Shown: positions 1 through 6,899 of the stretch, piece by piece | Numbering within the stretch: position 1 is the first letter of the stretch | Layout: the number at the start of each line of letters is the position of its first letter | Source of the DNA: JANXVV01 sp038230975 | GTDB taxonomy: Bacteria; Planctomycetota; Phycisphaerae; Tepidisphaerales; Tepidisphaeraceae | Length of the DNA stretch: 17,050 nt | NCBI GenBank assembly: GCA_038230975.1 | Contig: JBBRMF010000097.1 | Span: 1 to 17,050 of the forward strand | Direction of reading: 5' to 3' | The notes under the pieces: generated by a model | The model's database searches: none | What the model was told of the DNA's origin: nothing | Seen by the model: only the letters and a program-made list of their open reading frames with translations | Translations under genes and position numbers: made by a program

Positions 1-84
1 AGCTATGGGTCGCAGAAACGAATCATGCCCCGCCGTCTGCTGCAGCGCCTGGTTCGGCCTACCGCTTCACATACTGGCAGGCGA

Positions 85-210
85 CTACCTTTGCCAGAAG
101 CCGTGGTCGATGCCGCCCTGAAGGTAGATGGCGAAGGTGCCGTGGCCGGGGATTTCCATCGGAACCAGAAAACGGGACAGGTCCAATATTGACAGGCTCA
201 GGGTCCCGGA
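85..210 (-). pseudogene. Possible 3' remnant of a protein-coding gene
   Basis: The minus strand is open for 41 codons, from just after a TAA at 211-213 to a TAG at 85-87. It reads as plausible protein ending in IPGHGTFAIYLQGGIDHGFW-QR, with no low-complexity sequence. The only in-frame ATG (157-159) would leave about 24 residues, too short for a convincing gene. The upstream end lies within a few bases of the palindrome pair at 218-290, so a gene truncated there by repeat insertion or rearrangement is possible. I do not recognise the family, and chance openness over 126 nt in GC-rich DNA is a real alternative. Confidence 0.17.
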
Positions 211-217
211 TTAGCAG

Positions 218-290
218 GTAGGGTCCGCAGTACCCTGCGGACCGATTCGTTTCGGCCGCTGAACGGTCCGCAGGGTACTGCGGACCCTAC
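218..290. repeat. Inverted pair of GTAG-headed palindromes (BIME-like)
   Basis: Two perfect 27-nt arms (218-244 and 264-290) are inverted copies flanking a 19-nt spacer. Each arm is itself a hairpin: GTAGG leads into the 9-bp stem GGTCCGCAG / CTGCGGACC closed over TACC. A GTAG tetranucleotide at the foot of a hairpin is the known signature of REP elements mobilised by RAYT (TnpA-REP) transposases, and inverted REP pairs are called BIMEs. The assignment to that class is inference; no RAYT gene is in the window. Confidence 0.8.
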
Positions 291-324
291 AGGACTCGAC
301 CTCCATGTAAATGAGGATGGGAAA

Positions 325-774
325 ATGCCCAACGTCGATCTTATCTGGCAGGAATTAAACGAAGCAATAAATCAACAATTTTCGACTGGCGGAGTTTGTC
401 GCCTTCTCGATCAAAATGAGGCGGCGCGAATAGTAACTTCAGCGCAGGCAACGTTTGTCATAGGAAGTCCTCGCACTTGGTGGTTGTCACTACGCGAACG
501 TCCTGCAATTTTTCCGTACCCAAACTGCGATGCGCCCGACCACATTGCCAATCACGCTCCGTCAGAAGGCTGTTCGCGAAATGCGACTGGGACATTTCCT
601 CCTCAACTCCTTAAAAATAGCGATTCTCTGGCTTTTTACCCTACCCGTTTTTTGTTCCATTTTGTGCCATTTTGTTCTATTCACAGTCGAGATTTCAAGC
701 GATTTTCTCAGGGTCGTAGAAGCAAGAGCAACGATTTATTTCACATCCACTGCCGCGCCATTTTTCCGCGCTGA
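325..774 (+). CDS. Hypothetical protein, doubtful
   Basis: This open frame of 149 codons has an ATG preceded by GAGG at 313-316, 8 nt upstream, a good Shine-Dalgarno. The first 75 or so residues look protein-like, including the stretch PRTWWLSLRERPAIFPYP. The second half is poor in recognisable character, runs through T-rich DNA and the 10-bp tandem triplet at 651-680, and its last 39 nt overlap the convergent oxidoreductase gene. It could be a short real gene whose 3' part has been frameshifted or replaced, or a chance frame. No family recognised, and base composition is more AT-rich than the neighbours. Confidence 0.3.
   Translation: MPNVDLIWQELNEAINQQFSTGGVCRLLDQNEAARIVTSAQATFVIGSPRTWWLSLRERPAIFPYPNCDAPDHIANHAPSEGCSRNATGTFPPQLLKNSDSLAFYPTRFLFHFVPFCSIHSRDFKRFSQGRRSKSNDLFHIHCRAIFPR
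651..680. repeat. 10-bp tandem triplet, TTTGTTCCAT type
   Basis: Three consecutive 10-bp units occur: TTTGTTCCAT, TTTGTGCCAT and TTTGTTCTAT. Units two and three each differ from the first by one base. The array lies just beyond the 3' end of the oxidoreductase gene (stop at 736-738, minus strand). A period of 10 bp is close to one helical turn, so a protein-binding array is conceivable, but chance in a T-rich region cannot be excluded. Confidence 0.55.
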
Positions 775-1869
775 TTCATACATCGCCAAAATAATCGCAA
801 CCGCTTTGCGGGCTTCGGAGCCGGCGGTTTCGGCGTCGCGGCCTTCGTCCCAGGCGGCGAGAATCGCCTGCATATTGCGGCCATGCAGATCCAACGCGAC
901 ATCCGTATTGCTCGTGCCGCCACCGCTGCCTTTGCCGGTTTTTGGGAAGAGCCGGTTGTACTTTTCTTCGCCGAGTTCGGGTTTGATTTTGGCGGTGACG
1001 CCATCGGACGGGGGCGGGGAGAGGCGGGTGCGGAGGTCGGCGTCCGATTCGCGTTCGTCGCGGAATTTGAAGATCTTCAGGCCGTTCTCGGAAACGCCTG
1101 TGCCATTCTCACCGCCGATTTCGATGCGGGCGGGTTGGCCGGGGAACATCGCGGTCGTGCCGACGATCGTGCCGAAGGCACCGTTTTCAAATTGCAGTGA
1201 GCAGGTCATCGTGTCTTCGACTTCGATCTTGGCGTGGATGCGACTTGAGCCATAGGCGCTGACGGTTTTTACCGGGCCGACGATCCATTGCAGCAGGTCG
1301 ATCGAGTGGACGGATTGGTTCATGATCGCGCCACCGCCATCGAGTTTCCAGGTGCCGCGCCAACCGCCATCGTCGTAATATTTGTCGGGGCGATACCACG
1401 GTGTGAATGATCCAGCCCAGGCGATGCGGCCATACCGGCCTTCATCGGCGGCGGCTTTCAGGGCGCGGTTCGCCTCGTTCCAGCGATTCTGAAAAATGCC
1501 CGCGATGCGTACGCCGTGCTGGTGGGCGACTTCGACCAGTCGATCGATGCGGTCCAGTTGAATCTCGAGCGGCTTTTCACAGATGACATTCTTGCCGGCT
1601 TCCATCGCCGTGACGCACGGATCGAAATGCGCGCCGCTTGGCGTGCAGACGTGCACGATATCGATCTGCTCTTTGTTGAGCATCTCGTGGAGGTCGGTGT
1701 ATTGCCGGATCGTGGTGAGTTTGTTCTTTTCAAGAGCCGCTGCGGTTTTGGTGGGGTCGGCATCGCAGACCGCGACCAATTGCGCGTTGGGCAATGCGGG
1801 GATGGTCTTCACATGCCACTCCCCAACGACACCCGTACCGACGACTGCACAACGCCATTGCCTGGCCAT
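736..1869 (-). CDS. Gfo/Idh/MocA family oxidoreductase
   Basis: A 377-residue cytoplasmic NAD(P)-dependent dehydrogenase of the glucose-fructose oxidoreductase / inositol dehydrogenase / MocA family, whose members oxidise or epimerise sugars, inositols and related polyols. The N-terminal Rossmann motif GTGVVG is at residues 11-16, the first beta-strand pair ends in the acidic VAVCDAD, and the conserved EKP with its catalytic lysine is at 98-100. The C-terminal half has the GGGAIMNQSVHSIDLLQW block at about 178-195, where His188 and Asp191 match the family's catalytic positions. Length is typical. The start is fixed by AGGAG (complement of 1875-1879) 5 nt upstream of ATG. It is transcribed divergently from the YHYH gene, with a palindromic repeat between. 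The exact substrate cannot be told from sequence; planctomycetes carry many paralogues. Confidence 0.95.
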   Translation of the reverse strand: MARQWRCAVVGTGVVGEWHVKTIPALPNAQLVAVCDADPTKTAAALEKNKLTTIRQYTDLHEMLNKEQIDIVHVCTPSGAHFDPCVTAMEAGKNVICEKPLEIQLDRIDRLVEVAHQHGVRIAGIFQNRWNEANRALKAAADEGRYGRIAWAGSFTPWYRPDKYYDDGGWRGTWKLDGGGAIMNQSVHSIDLLQWIVGPVKTVSAYGSSRIHAKIEVEDTMTCSLQFENGAFGTIVGTTAMFPGQPARIEIGGENGTGVSENGLKIFKFRDERESDADLRTRLSPPPSDGVTAKIKPELGEEKYNRLFPKTGKGSGGGTSNTDVALDLHGRNMQAILAAWDEGRDAETAGSEARKAVAIILAMYESARKNGAAVDVK

Positions 1870-1930
1870 GGAGACTCCTGGAAAATCACGAATTTACGGC
1901 AACGGTAGGCGGGGGACAAGGGAGACAAAG

Positions 1931-1971
1931 TTGCGGAGTACCGCAACCCATGGGCAGGTTGCCCATGCTAC
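1931..1971 (-). repeat. GTAG-headed hairpin plus second hairpin (REP-like)
   Basis: Read on the minus strand, CTAC at 1968-1971 becomes GTAG, followed by an 8-bp perfect stem CATGGGCA / TGCCCATG over a 3-nt loop (plus-strand 1949-1967). A second stem, TTGCGG / CCGCAA over AGTA (1931-1946), follows directly. The arrangement resembles the other GTAG-headed palindromes of this window. It sits between two divergent genes and has no U-run, so a terminator role is unlikely. Confidence 0.6.
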
Positions 1972-2030
1972 GAAATACAGCTTCATTTTGTCTTCAGGTT
2001 CGACTCGCTAGTGTTATGGGTTAATCAACC

Positions 2031-2036
2031 AAGGAG
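2031..2036 (+). promoter_or_regulatory. Ribosome binding site of the YHYH gene
   Basis: AAGGAG lies 5 nt before the ATG at 2042. It shows that this genome uses canonical Shine-Dalgarno sites at least for some genes, which helps decide uncertain starts elsewhere in the window. Confidence 0.75.
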
Positions 2037-2041
2037 AAGCC

Positions 2042-3139
2042 ATGCGAAATCGGTTAGCTGTTTCATTCGCCGTGTGGGTTATTGTCGCTCAGCCATTGCT
2101 CGCCGGAGAAGCGGATCCGGGTGGAGTTAAACCGGCGTTTCCGAACGAGGTGACGATCAAAATCGAATCATCGGTGCGAATCATTCGATCGAACGGAATT
2201 CCAAATCATGTCACCGGGCAGTTTCCGAATCGGGGGAATCCGAACACGATTGGCGCGCAGCAATATGAGTTCCGCATGCCGGCCGATCCGAAACCTGCGG
2301 CCCAGACGACGCCGCTTCGGATGCAGCCATTTGGTGTCGCCGTGAACGGAGTTGTATTTGATCCAGGTGCGGCGGAATGGTGGAATCGCGATCGCAGTTC
2401 GGGCTGGCAGTATGAACCGCTGGCGGGAAACGGGATGCTGGGGGTGGAATACAGTCATGCTCACGTGCAGCCAAACGGAGCCTATCACTATCATGGAATC
2501 CCGACGGCTTTGATTTATTCGCTGACAGATGGAAAAGAAAAGATGGCGTTGGTGGGTTGGGCCGCCGATGGATTTCCGATGTACGGGCCCTTGGGGCATG
2601 CGGATCCAAAGGATGCAAACAGCCCGCTGAAATCGCTTAAGTCGAGTTACGAGGTGAAAAAGGGAACACGGCCGAGCGGTCCCGGTGGGGCGTATGATGG
2701 TACGTTCGTGGCGGACTACGAATATGTCGCAGGCAGCGGTGATCTGGATGAATGCAACGGGCGGGTCAGTCCAACTCCGGAATACCCGGCGGGTATCTAT
2801 CATTATGTATTGACGGAAACTTTTCCGTTCGTTCCGCGGATGTATCGCGGAACGCCGGATGCCAGCTTCAGCACGCACGGGCCGCGCGGTGGGCAAGGTG
2901 GAGCGGGCGGACCCGGCGGGCCTCCCGGAGGAGAAGGATTTCGGCCACCGCTGCCGTTGATTATCCGGGCGCTGGATGTGAACGGTGACGGCGTGATTGA
3001 TGCGGATGAAATCGCCAACGCGGTGAAGGTGCTGAAATCGCTTGATAAGAATGGAGAGGGCCGCCTTACGCGTGAGGAATACATAGGACCGCGACCGAAC
3101 GGTCCCGGTGAAGGCGAGCCGGGTCGAGGGCCGAAATAG
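2042..3139 (+). CDS. Secreted YHYH domain protein with EF-hand pair
   Basis: A 365-residue exported protein. Residues 1-21 form a signal peptide (MRNR, hydrophobic core, LLA-G cleavage). Residues about 75-270 match the YHYH domain, named for the Tyr-His-Tyr-His at 148-151 within AYHYHGIPTALI; a second related YHYV occurs at 253-256. The domain is known from many secreted bacterial proteins but has no established reaction. A Gly/Pro-rich linker (about 280-305) leads to two EF-hand loops: DVNGDGVIDADE at 312-323, complete, and DKNGEGRLTREE at 335-346, whose fifth position is Glu. Calcium binding is therefore likely. The ATG is supported by AAGGAG. The gene is divergent from the oxidoreductase and converges on the large hydrolase across palindromic repeats. 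Linked YHYH and EF-hand domains in one exported protein are common in planctomycetes. Confidence 0.93.
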   Translation: MRNRLAVSFAVWVIVAQPLLAGEADPGGVKPAFPNEVTIKIESSVRIIRSNGIPNHVTGQFPNRGNPNTIGAQQYEFRMPADPKPAAQTTPLRMQPFGVAVNGVVFDPGAAEWWNRDRSSGWQYEPLAGNGMLGVEYSHAHVQPNGAYHYHGIPTALIYSLTDGKEKMALVGWAADGFPMYGPLGHADPKDANSPLKSLKSSYEVKKGTRPSGPGGAYDGTFVADYEYVAGSGDLDECNGRVSPTPEYPAGIYHYVLTETFPFVPRMYRGTPDASFSTHGPRGGQGGAGGPGGPPGGEGFRPPLPLIIRALDVNGDGVIDADEIANAVKVLKSLDKNGEGRLTREEYIGPRPNGPGEGEPGRGPK

Positions 3140-3174
3140 TTTTGATCGTTGAAGGGTTCCACGATTTCCATATA

Positions 3175-3194
3175 GCCCGGTGTTTACGCCGGGC
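3175..3194. repeat. Short hairpin after the YHYH gene
   Basis: GCCCGG and CCGGGC form a 6-bp stem over an 8-nt loop, 36 nt past the YHYH stop. It has no following T-run, so it is either a weak or Rho-assisted terminator or, more likely, part of the local palindromic repeat cluster. Confidence 0.45.
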
Positions 3195-3227
3195 AAGAGC
3201 GGTTTTCACCTCGGTGTACGACCTCGG

Positions 3228-3311
3228 GTGCCACGGGTCGCGGTACTCCGAGACCTGTGCTGGTTGTGTGTCCGGCAGACACAGGTCTGCGAGTACGCCG
3301 ACCTGTGGCAC
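3228..3311. repeat. Large imperfect inverted repeat with nested hairpins
   Basis: Two 32-nt arms (3228-3259, 3280-3311) pair with only five mismatches. Each arm is itself a hairpin. In the right arm, read on the minus strand, CACAGGTC pairs with GACCTGTG around a small GCG-TACT-CGC core. In the left arm the same outer stem has a CGG-TACT-CCG core. Four of the five arm differences thus change both sides of the inner stem and keep it paired, which argues that the folded form matters. It lies between convergent gene ends (YHYH and the hydrolase). Confidence 0.75.
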
Positions 3312-3388
3312 TCGACGCAGATGTAACTGGTTTTTCAGGGTTGACTGAGGCCAAACCGCGCTAATTGGAAGAATGGCGACGTGTAAAA

Positions 3389-5695
3389 TTAGCGAGAGGT
3401 GGCGGTCGGCATTGTTGTAGGGTGAGCGGCGGCGGCCATCAATGGGGCTCGGTTCGCGGTGGAATTTTTGCGGGTGTGGGAGAATAACCAGGTGTACAGT
3501 TCTGGATCGGAGTAGGCGGCGGTCCAGGCATCATGGCCGCACTCGGGGTAGGCGGTGAAGCGGGTATTGCCACCGATTCGATGCAACTCGTCGACCATCT
3601 TTTGCGATTCGCTAAAGGGAACGACGTTGTCTTTGTTGCCGTGAAAAGCCCAGATCGGGAGATGGGCAATTCGGTCTGCCTCGGCCACATCGCCTCCACC
3701 GCAGACGGGGGCGATGGCGGCAAAGCGATCCGGGAATTCCGTAGCCAATGCCCAGGTTCCGTATCCGCCCATACTCATGCCGGTAACGTAAACGCGGTCA
3801 GGATCGACTCGATACTTCGCCTGCACTTCATCCAGCAGCGCGGCCAACTCGTGGTTGGACCACCACTCACCGGCCGCGCATTGCGGGGCGACCACGATCG
3901 CGGGGAATTGAGCGCGGAAACCATGATCATATTCCAGACGAGAGGGTAGGGCGGCTTCCTTAATTTGGCTGATGTTGTCGCCGCGCTCACCTTTGCCGTG
4001 AAGGAATAATACGACCGGCCAATGCTGATGCGGATCGTTCTCGTAGGTTGGAGGCAGATAGGTCAGATGGGTGATCACCGGTTCACCGATCTTCCGTTTC
4101 AGGGCCGCCCACCAGGCGCGATCCATTGCGGCAGGACTGTGGCTCAATAATGATTTGTCGCCATTTTTGGTCTCATAGAGTCCCGCCAGCAGAACGGCGG
4201 TGTCCGCGTCGCGATTGATTCCCTCATCCTTCAACAGTTCTTTGAAATACGTGCTGACGCTCTGCTGTTGCACTTTCATCGCATCAGAGCTGATGCCCAT
4301 TTCCTTCGGCAATTGCACGGTAAACGGGATTTCCGTATTGCGCCAACTAAAATCCTGCGATTCGCGGAAAAGCGTGCGGAATTTTTTGAACGTGTGGCCT
4401 TCGTCCGTGTGAACTTCCACCACGGCTCCGTATCGACCCGGTTTTTCGGCAGTGGTTACGACGTTGTAGTTCGCGTCGTAAAACGTAATTTTCGTTTCGT
4501 AGGAGCCGACCAGATCCTCGGCATACGAAGGGTCTGTGAAATCGCCTTCCGGGAAAGCGCGGGTGCTGAAGATGCAAGGCTTAAAGACGAATTCCTCGTA
4601 AGGCATGACCCAACGTGCGGCATCACCCGGGTCAGGAAGATCGACGATTCCCATCCGCTTGCCATCGATCAACAGGTCCAGAGTGCCGTAACCGACGCCG
4701 CGCGCCGGCATTGGCATTGAAAGATTGACGGACGCAAATTCGGAGCGAATAAAATTGGGTTCGAGTTTCCCGGTTGCCAGGATATGCGGCTCAGCCGGTT
4801 GGTTGGGGAGATCACGACGGGCGATTTCGACGGTCTTGCCGGAGAAGGATGAATCCGCCACGACGTTTACGCGTGTTCGATGGAAGCGCGGATAATCGCC
4901 ATAGGCAGCCAACTGAACCGCCGGGCTGGGGCCAGTTGTCAAACGGAGTCGCTGCATTTTTGAAGGGTCTTTTGCGGTTGAAATGCTGGGAAACCAGACC
5001 ATGTGTGAACCCTGTTGAAAGGCATCCACATCGTTGATCTGAAGTTGGAATCCGACTTCCTGCCCGATTTGAGGCTTGATGCCAAGATCGGCCCATGGAA
5101 TCAACGCTTCAAGAATGTACCCGCTGTCGGACTTCGTCCTTGCAGCGGAAACACGAGCGGCGGTTTTCTTCAGGAGTGGATCGGTTCGCAGATCGAAAAC
5201 CCGTGTTCGCAATCGGGATTGTTTCGCGTCGATCCCGGGGGAAATCGCCACGCGGACAACATCTGAAGATCCGACATGCGGCGACAGAAACATCTCGACA
5301 GAATCTCCCGCAGCGGGGTTTGCGTCTTCCAGATCGATATCGTCAATCACGGTAACCAACGCAAGCAGTCCACGGTCATTCCACCCCAGCCGTAAAGTCG
5401 CGTCGATATCACGCTTCGGTTGTACTTTGTTGGAAGTGTTGGCTAGTAAATTGATATGCAGGCCGTGCGTGCCCCAGTCGGTGGGGGAGCCGTCAATCGA
5501 AATCTTTTCGAGTCGGGGGATATCATAAATCGGGGCAAGGGAAGGGTCGTCTGAAATGGCATCGTGGAGATGGGCGACGGCACGAACGGGCGCGGCGTGC
5601 TCGTCAGAAGGCAGGGGCCGAAGGGCAAGAATCCCCACCGCGGCTCCTCCCAGCAGCATCAGTGTGGCAACGATTGCGAGCAGCCGGGACATCAT
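3389..5695 (-). CDS. Exported alpha/beta-hydrolase (esterase/PHB depolymerase-like) with CBM9-like domain
   Basis: A serine hydrolase of about 768 residues. Numbering from a longer possible start at 5749: residues 20-43 are a signal peptide or membrane anchor; about 82-270 form a CBM9-like or DOMON-like beta-sandwich (ISIDGSPTDWG, then RLGWNDRGLLALVTVIDD), a module that often binds carbohydrate; about 280-560 are beta-rich and unassigned; about 560-760 are an alpha/beta-hydrolase of the prolyl-oligopeptidase/esterase D type. The oxyanion motif LFLHGKGERG is at 581-590, the nucleophile Ser659 sits in GMSMGG, Asp707 in HGNKDNVVP and His739 in ECGHDAW, so the triad is complete. The likely job is hydrolysis of ester bonds in polysaccharides or other polymers outside the cytoplasm. 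I prefer the ATG at 5693-5695 because a TATAAT at 5738-5743 makes the 5749 start fall upstream of probable transcription start. The tail after 760 is low-complexity Ala/Thr. Confidence 0.9.
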   Translation of the reverse strand: MMSRLLAIVATLMLLGGAAVGILALRPLPSDEHAAPVRAVAHLHDAISDDPSLAPIYDIPRLEKISIDGSPTDWGTHGLHINLLANTSNKVQPKRDIDATLRLGWNDRGLLALVTVIDDIDLEDANPAAGDSVEMFLSPHVGSSDVVRVAISPGIDAKQSRLRTRVFDLRTDPLLKKTAARVSAARTKSDSGYILEALIPWADLGIKPQIGQEVGFQLQINDVDAFQQGSHMVWFPSISTAKDPSKMQRLRLTTGPSPAVQLAAYGDYPRFHRTRVNVVADSSFSGKTVEIARRDLPNQPAEPHILATGKLEPNFIRSEFASVNLSMPMPARGVGYGTLDLLIDGKRMGIVDLPDPGDAARWVMPYEEFVFKPCIFSTRAFPEGDFTDPSYAEDLVGSYETKITFYDANYNVVTTAEKPGRYGAVVEVHTDEGHTFKKFRTLFRESQDFSWRNTEIPFTVQLPKEMGISSDAMKVQQQSVSTYFKELLKDEGINRDADTAVLLAGLYETKNGDKSLLSHSPAAMDRAWWAALKRKIGEPVITHLTYLPPTYENDPHQHWPVVLFLHGKGERGDNISQIKEAALPSRLEYDHGFRAQFPAIVVAPQCAAGEWWSNHELAALLDEVQAKYRVDPDRVYVTGMSMGGYGTWALATEFPDRFAAIAPVCGGGDVAEADRIAHLPIWAFHGNKDNVVPFSESQKMVDELHRIGGNTRFTAYPECGHDAWTAAYSDPELYTWLFSHTRKNSTANRAPLMAAAAHPTTMPTATSR

Positions 5696-5737
5696 GAACG
5701 TTATCGACCTTTCAGCGGACCTGTATGCGTTTACAAA

Positions 5738-5743
5738 ATTATA
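5738..5743 (-). promoter_or_regulatory. Candidate -10 box of the hydrolase gene
   Basis: The minus strand carries a perfect TATAAT here, 42 nt upstream of the preferred ATG at 5695. A TTGCAT upstream is only 14 nt away, so the -35 element is not convincing. The box supports the shorter hydrolase start. Confidence 0.35.
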
Positions 5744-5902
5744 GTACATCGCCCGAAATGCAACGTTGAAATCGTTCCATGGGTTGGAAATCGATGTTTT
5801 TCTCGAACGTTGTGATATTCTTGCATGGGATGAATCTGAGAATCGATCAGGTTTATCGAAAAATTCTTTCCCGCCGATGCCCTATATTGAGAACAAAGCG
5901 AA

Positions 5903-5908
5903 TATAAT
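5903..5908 (+). promoter_or_regulatory. Candidate -10 box of the sigma factor gene
   Basis: A perfect TATAAT occurs on the plus strand in the divergent region between the hydrolase and the sigma factor gene. No good -35 at 16-18 nt is visible. If used, it would give a leader of about 210 nt to the GTG at 6125, or about 90 nt to the ATG at 6005. Confidence 0.3.
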
Positions 5909-6124
5909 TTCGCCGCAACCCCTCTGAACTGTTCGGTGGATCCGTGCGATCGATTGACGCGCCACCGCCTCGCCCGATACGATTGTCGATCACGCGCTCG
6001 AGTCATGACCGGCTCTTGCTTTGAGTTTGATGGCCTTTTGTCCGGATGGCAGATGCAGCGACGCGCTGAAAAGAACACGCCTCCCAAGCCGGCTGCGAAG
6101 CCTGTTGTCAAAGGAGCCAAACCC

Positions 6125-6775
6125 GTGAGTGAAGAACCCACCGAGCTCCAGCCGGTGGTGCTCGGCAAAGCGTCCGATGAAGATCTCATGCGGCGAACCC
6201 AACTGGGTGACAAAGCTGCTTTTTCAATCCTTTACGAGCGGTACAGTTCTTCGGTGCTTTCGTATCTCTATCGGATGCTGGGCAATCTCGAAGATGTTGA
6301 GAGCATCGGGCAGGAGGTCTTTTTCCGGGCATTTCGATTTGCGCCCACTTATCGCTATCCGCAGAAGTTTTCGACCTGGCTGTTTACGATCACGCGAAAC
6401 CTGGCGATCAACAGCTCGCGTCGCCGAAAACGCAGCCCGGTACGAAACATCACCGAACTCAATCTGGAAGGCATTGATCTCAGCGGTGACCCGTATCAGG
6501 TAGCGACTCGAGCCACGGATGATGTGGAGAAGCAGGAAGAAATTGCCCGCGTCCTCAAGGCGCTCGATGGTTTGCCGACCGATCAGAAAGAAGTGATTGT
6601 ACTCGGCGTCTTTCAGGATTTATCGTACGCCCAGATGGAAGAAATTACCGGCACGAAGGCGGTTACGCTTCGATCGCGGATGTTCCATGGATTGAAGAAA
6701 CTCGCCGGTATGATTGGTGGCGGTGCCATCGAGCGGAACGGGCAATTGGAGCCTGCCAAGGACGAAGAATTGTGA
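6125..6775 (+). CDS. ECF-type RNA polymerase sigma factor
   Basis: A sigma-70 family factor of the extracytoplasmic-function type, which directs RNA polymerase to a small regulon. From the GTG at 6125 the protein is 216 residues. The sigma-2 region starts with DEDLMRRTQLGDKAAFSILYER and includes DVESIGQEVFFRAFRF and the WLFTITRNLAINSSRRRKR promoter-melting segment. The sigma-4 helix-turn-helix is LPTDQKEVIVLGVFQDLSYAQ with LRSRMFHGLKKL. I chose GTG 6125 because AAGGAG lies 8 nt upstream (6111-6116) and about 20 residues before DEDL is normal. The frame is open back to a GTG at 5936, with ATGs at 6005 and 6053, and the extra K/A/P-rich segment could be real. The next gene downstream encodes a single-pass membrane protein, a common position for a cognate anti-sigma factor. 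It stands divergent to the hydrolase. Confidence 0.93.
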   Translation: MSEEPTELQPVVLGKASDEDLMRRTQLGDKAAFSILYERYSSSVLSYLYRMLGNLEDVESIGQEVFFRAFRFAPTYRYPQKFSTWLFTITRNLAINSSRRRKRSPVRNITELNLEGIDLSGDPYQVATRATDDVEKQEEIARVLKALDGLPTDQKEVIVLGVFQDLSYAQMEEITGTKAVTLRSRMFHGLKKLAGMIGGGAIERNGQLEPAKDEEL

Positions 6776-6792
6776 TTTTGTCCGTTTTGGAG

Positions 6793-6869
6793 TTTTGTAG
6801 GGTGGGTGTACTCACCCACCGGTTTGCCGAGTGACACGGATGGTGGGTGAGTACACCCACCCTACAAAA
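6793..6869. repeat. Perfect inverted pair of nested palindromes (BIME-like)
   Basis: Arms 6793-6820 and 6842-6869 are perfect 28-nt inverted copies around a 21-nt spacer containing TTTGCCGAGTGACACGGA. Each arm has GTAGG followed by the 8-bp stem GGTGGGTG / CACCCACC over TACT (left stem 6801-6820). The pair fills most of the 124 nt between the sigma factor and the membrane-protein genes. The same spacer sequence recurs at 7972-7989, so these are copies of one dispersed element. Confidence 0.85.
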
Positions 6870-6899
6870 CGGACCACTGACTACTGACAAACAACGACC

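Noticed and set aside
530..1255. Plus-strand open frame of 241 codons
   Set aside because: It runs antisense through the oxidoreductase gene, and its Ser/Arg-rich translation shows no family character.
2168..3196. Minus-strand open frame of 342 codons opposite the YHYH gene
   Set aside because: Arg/Pro/His-rich with no domain, no ribosome site, and fully overlapped by a well recognised gene on the plus strand.
5936..6124. N-terminal extension of the sigma factor
   Set aside because: The frame is open, but the best ribosome site is just before GTG 6125 and ECF factors rarely have such an extension; kept as an alternative only.
6793..6869. Rho-independent terminator after the sigma factor gene
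   Set aside because: The structure is symmetrical, has no T-run on its 3' side (it ends in CAAAACGG), and recurs elsewhere as a dispersed element.
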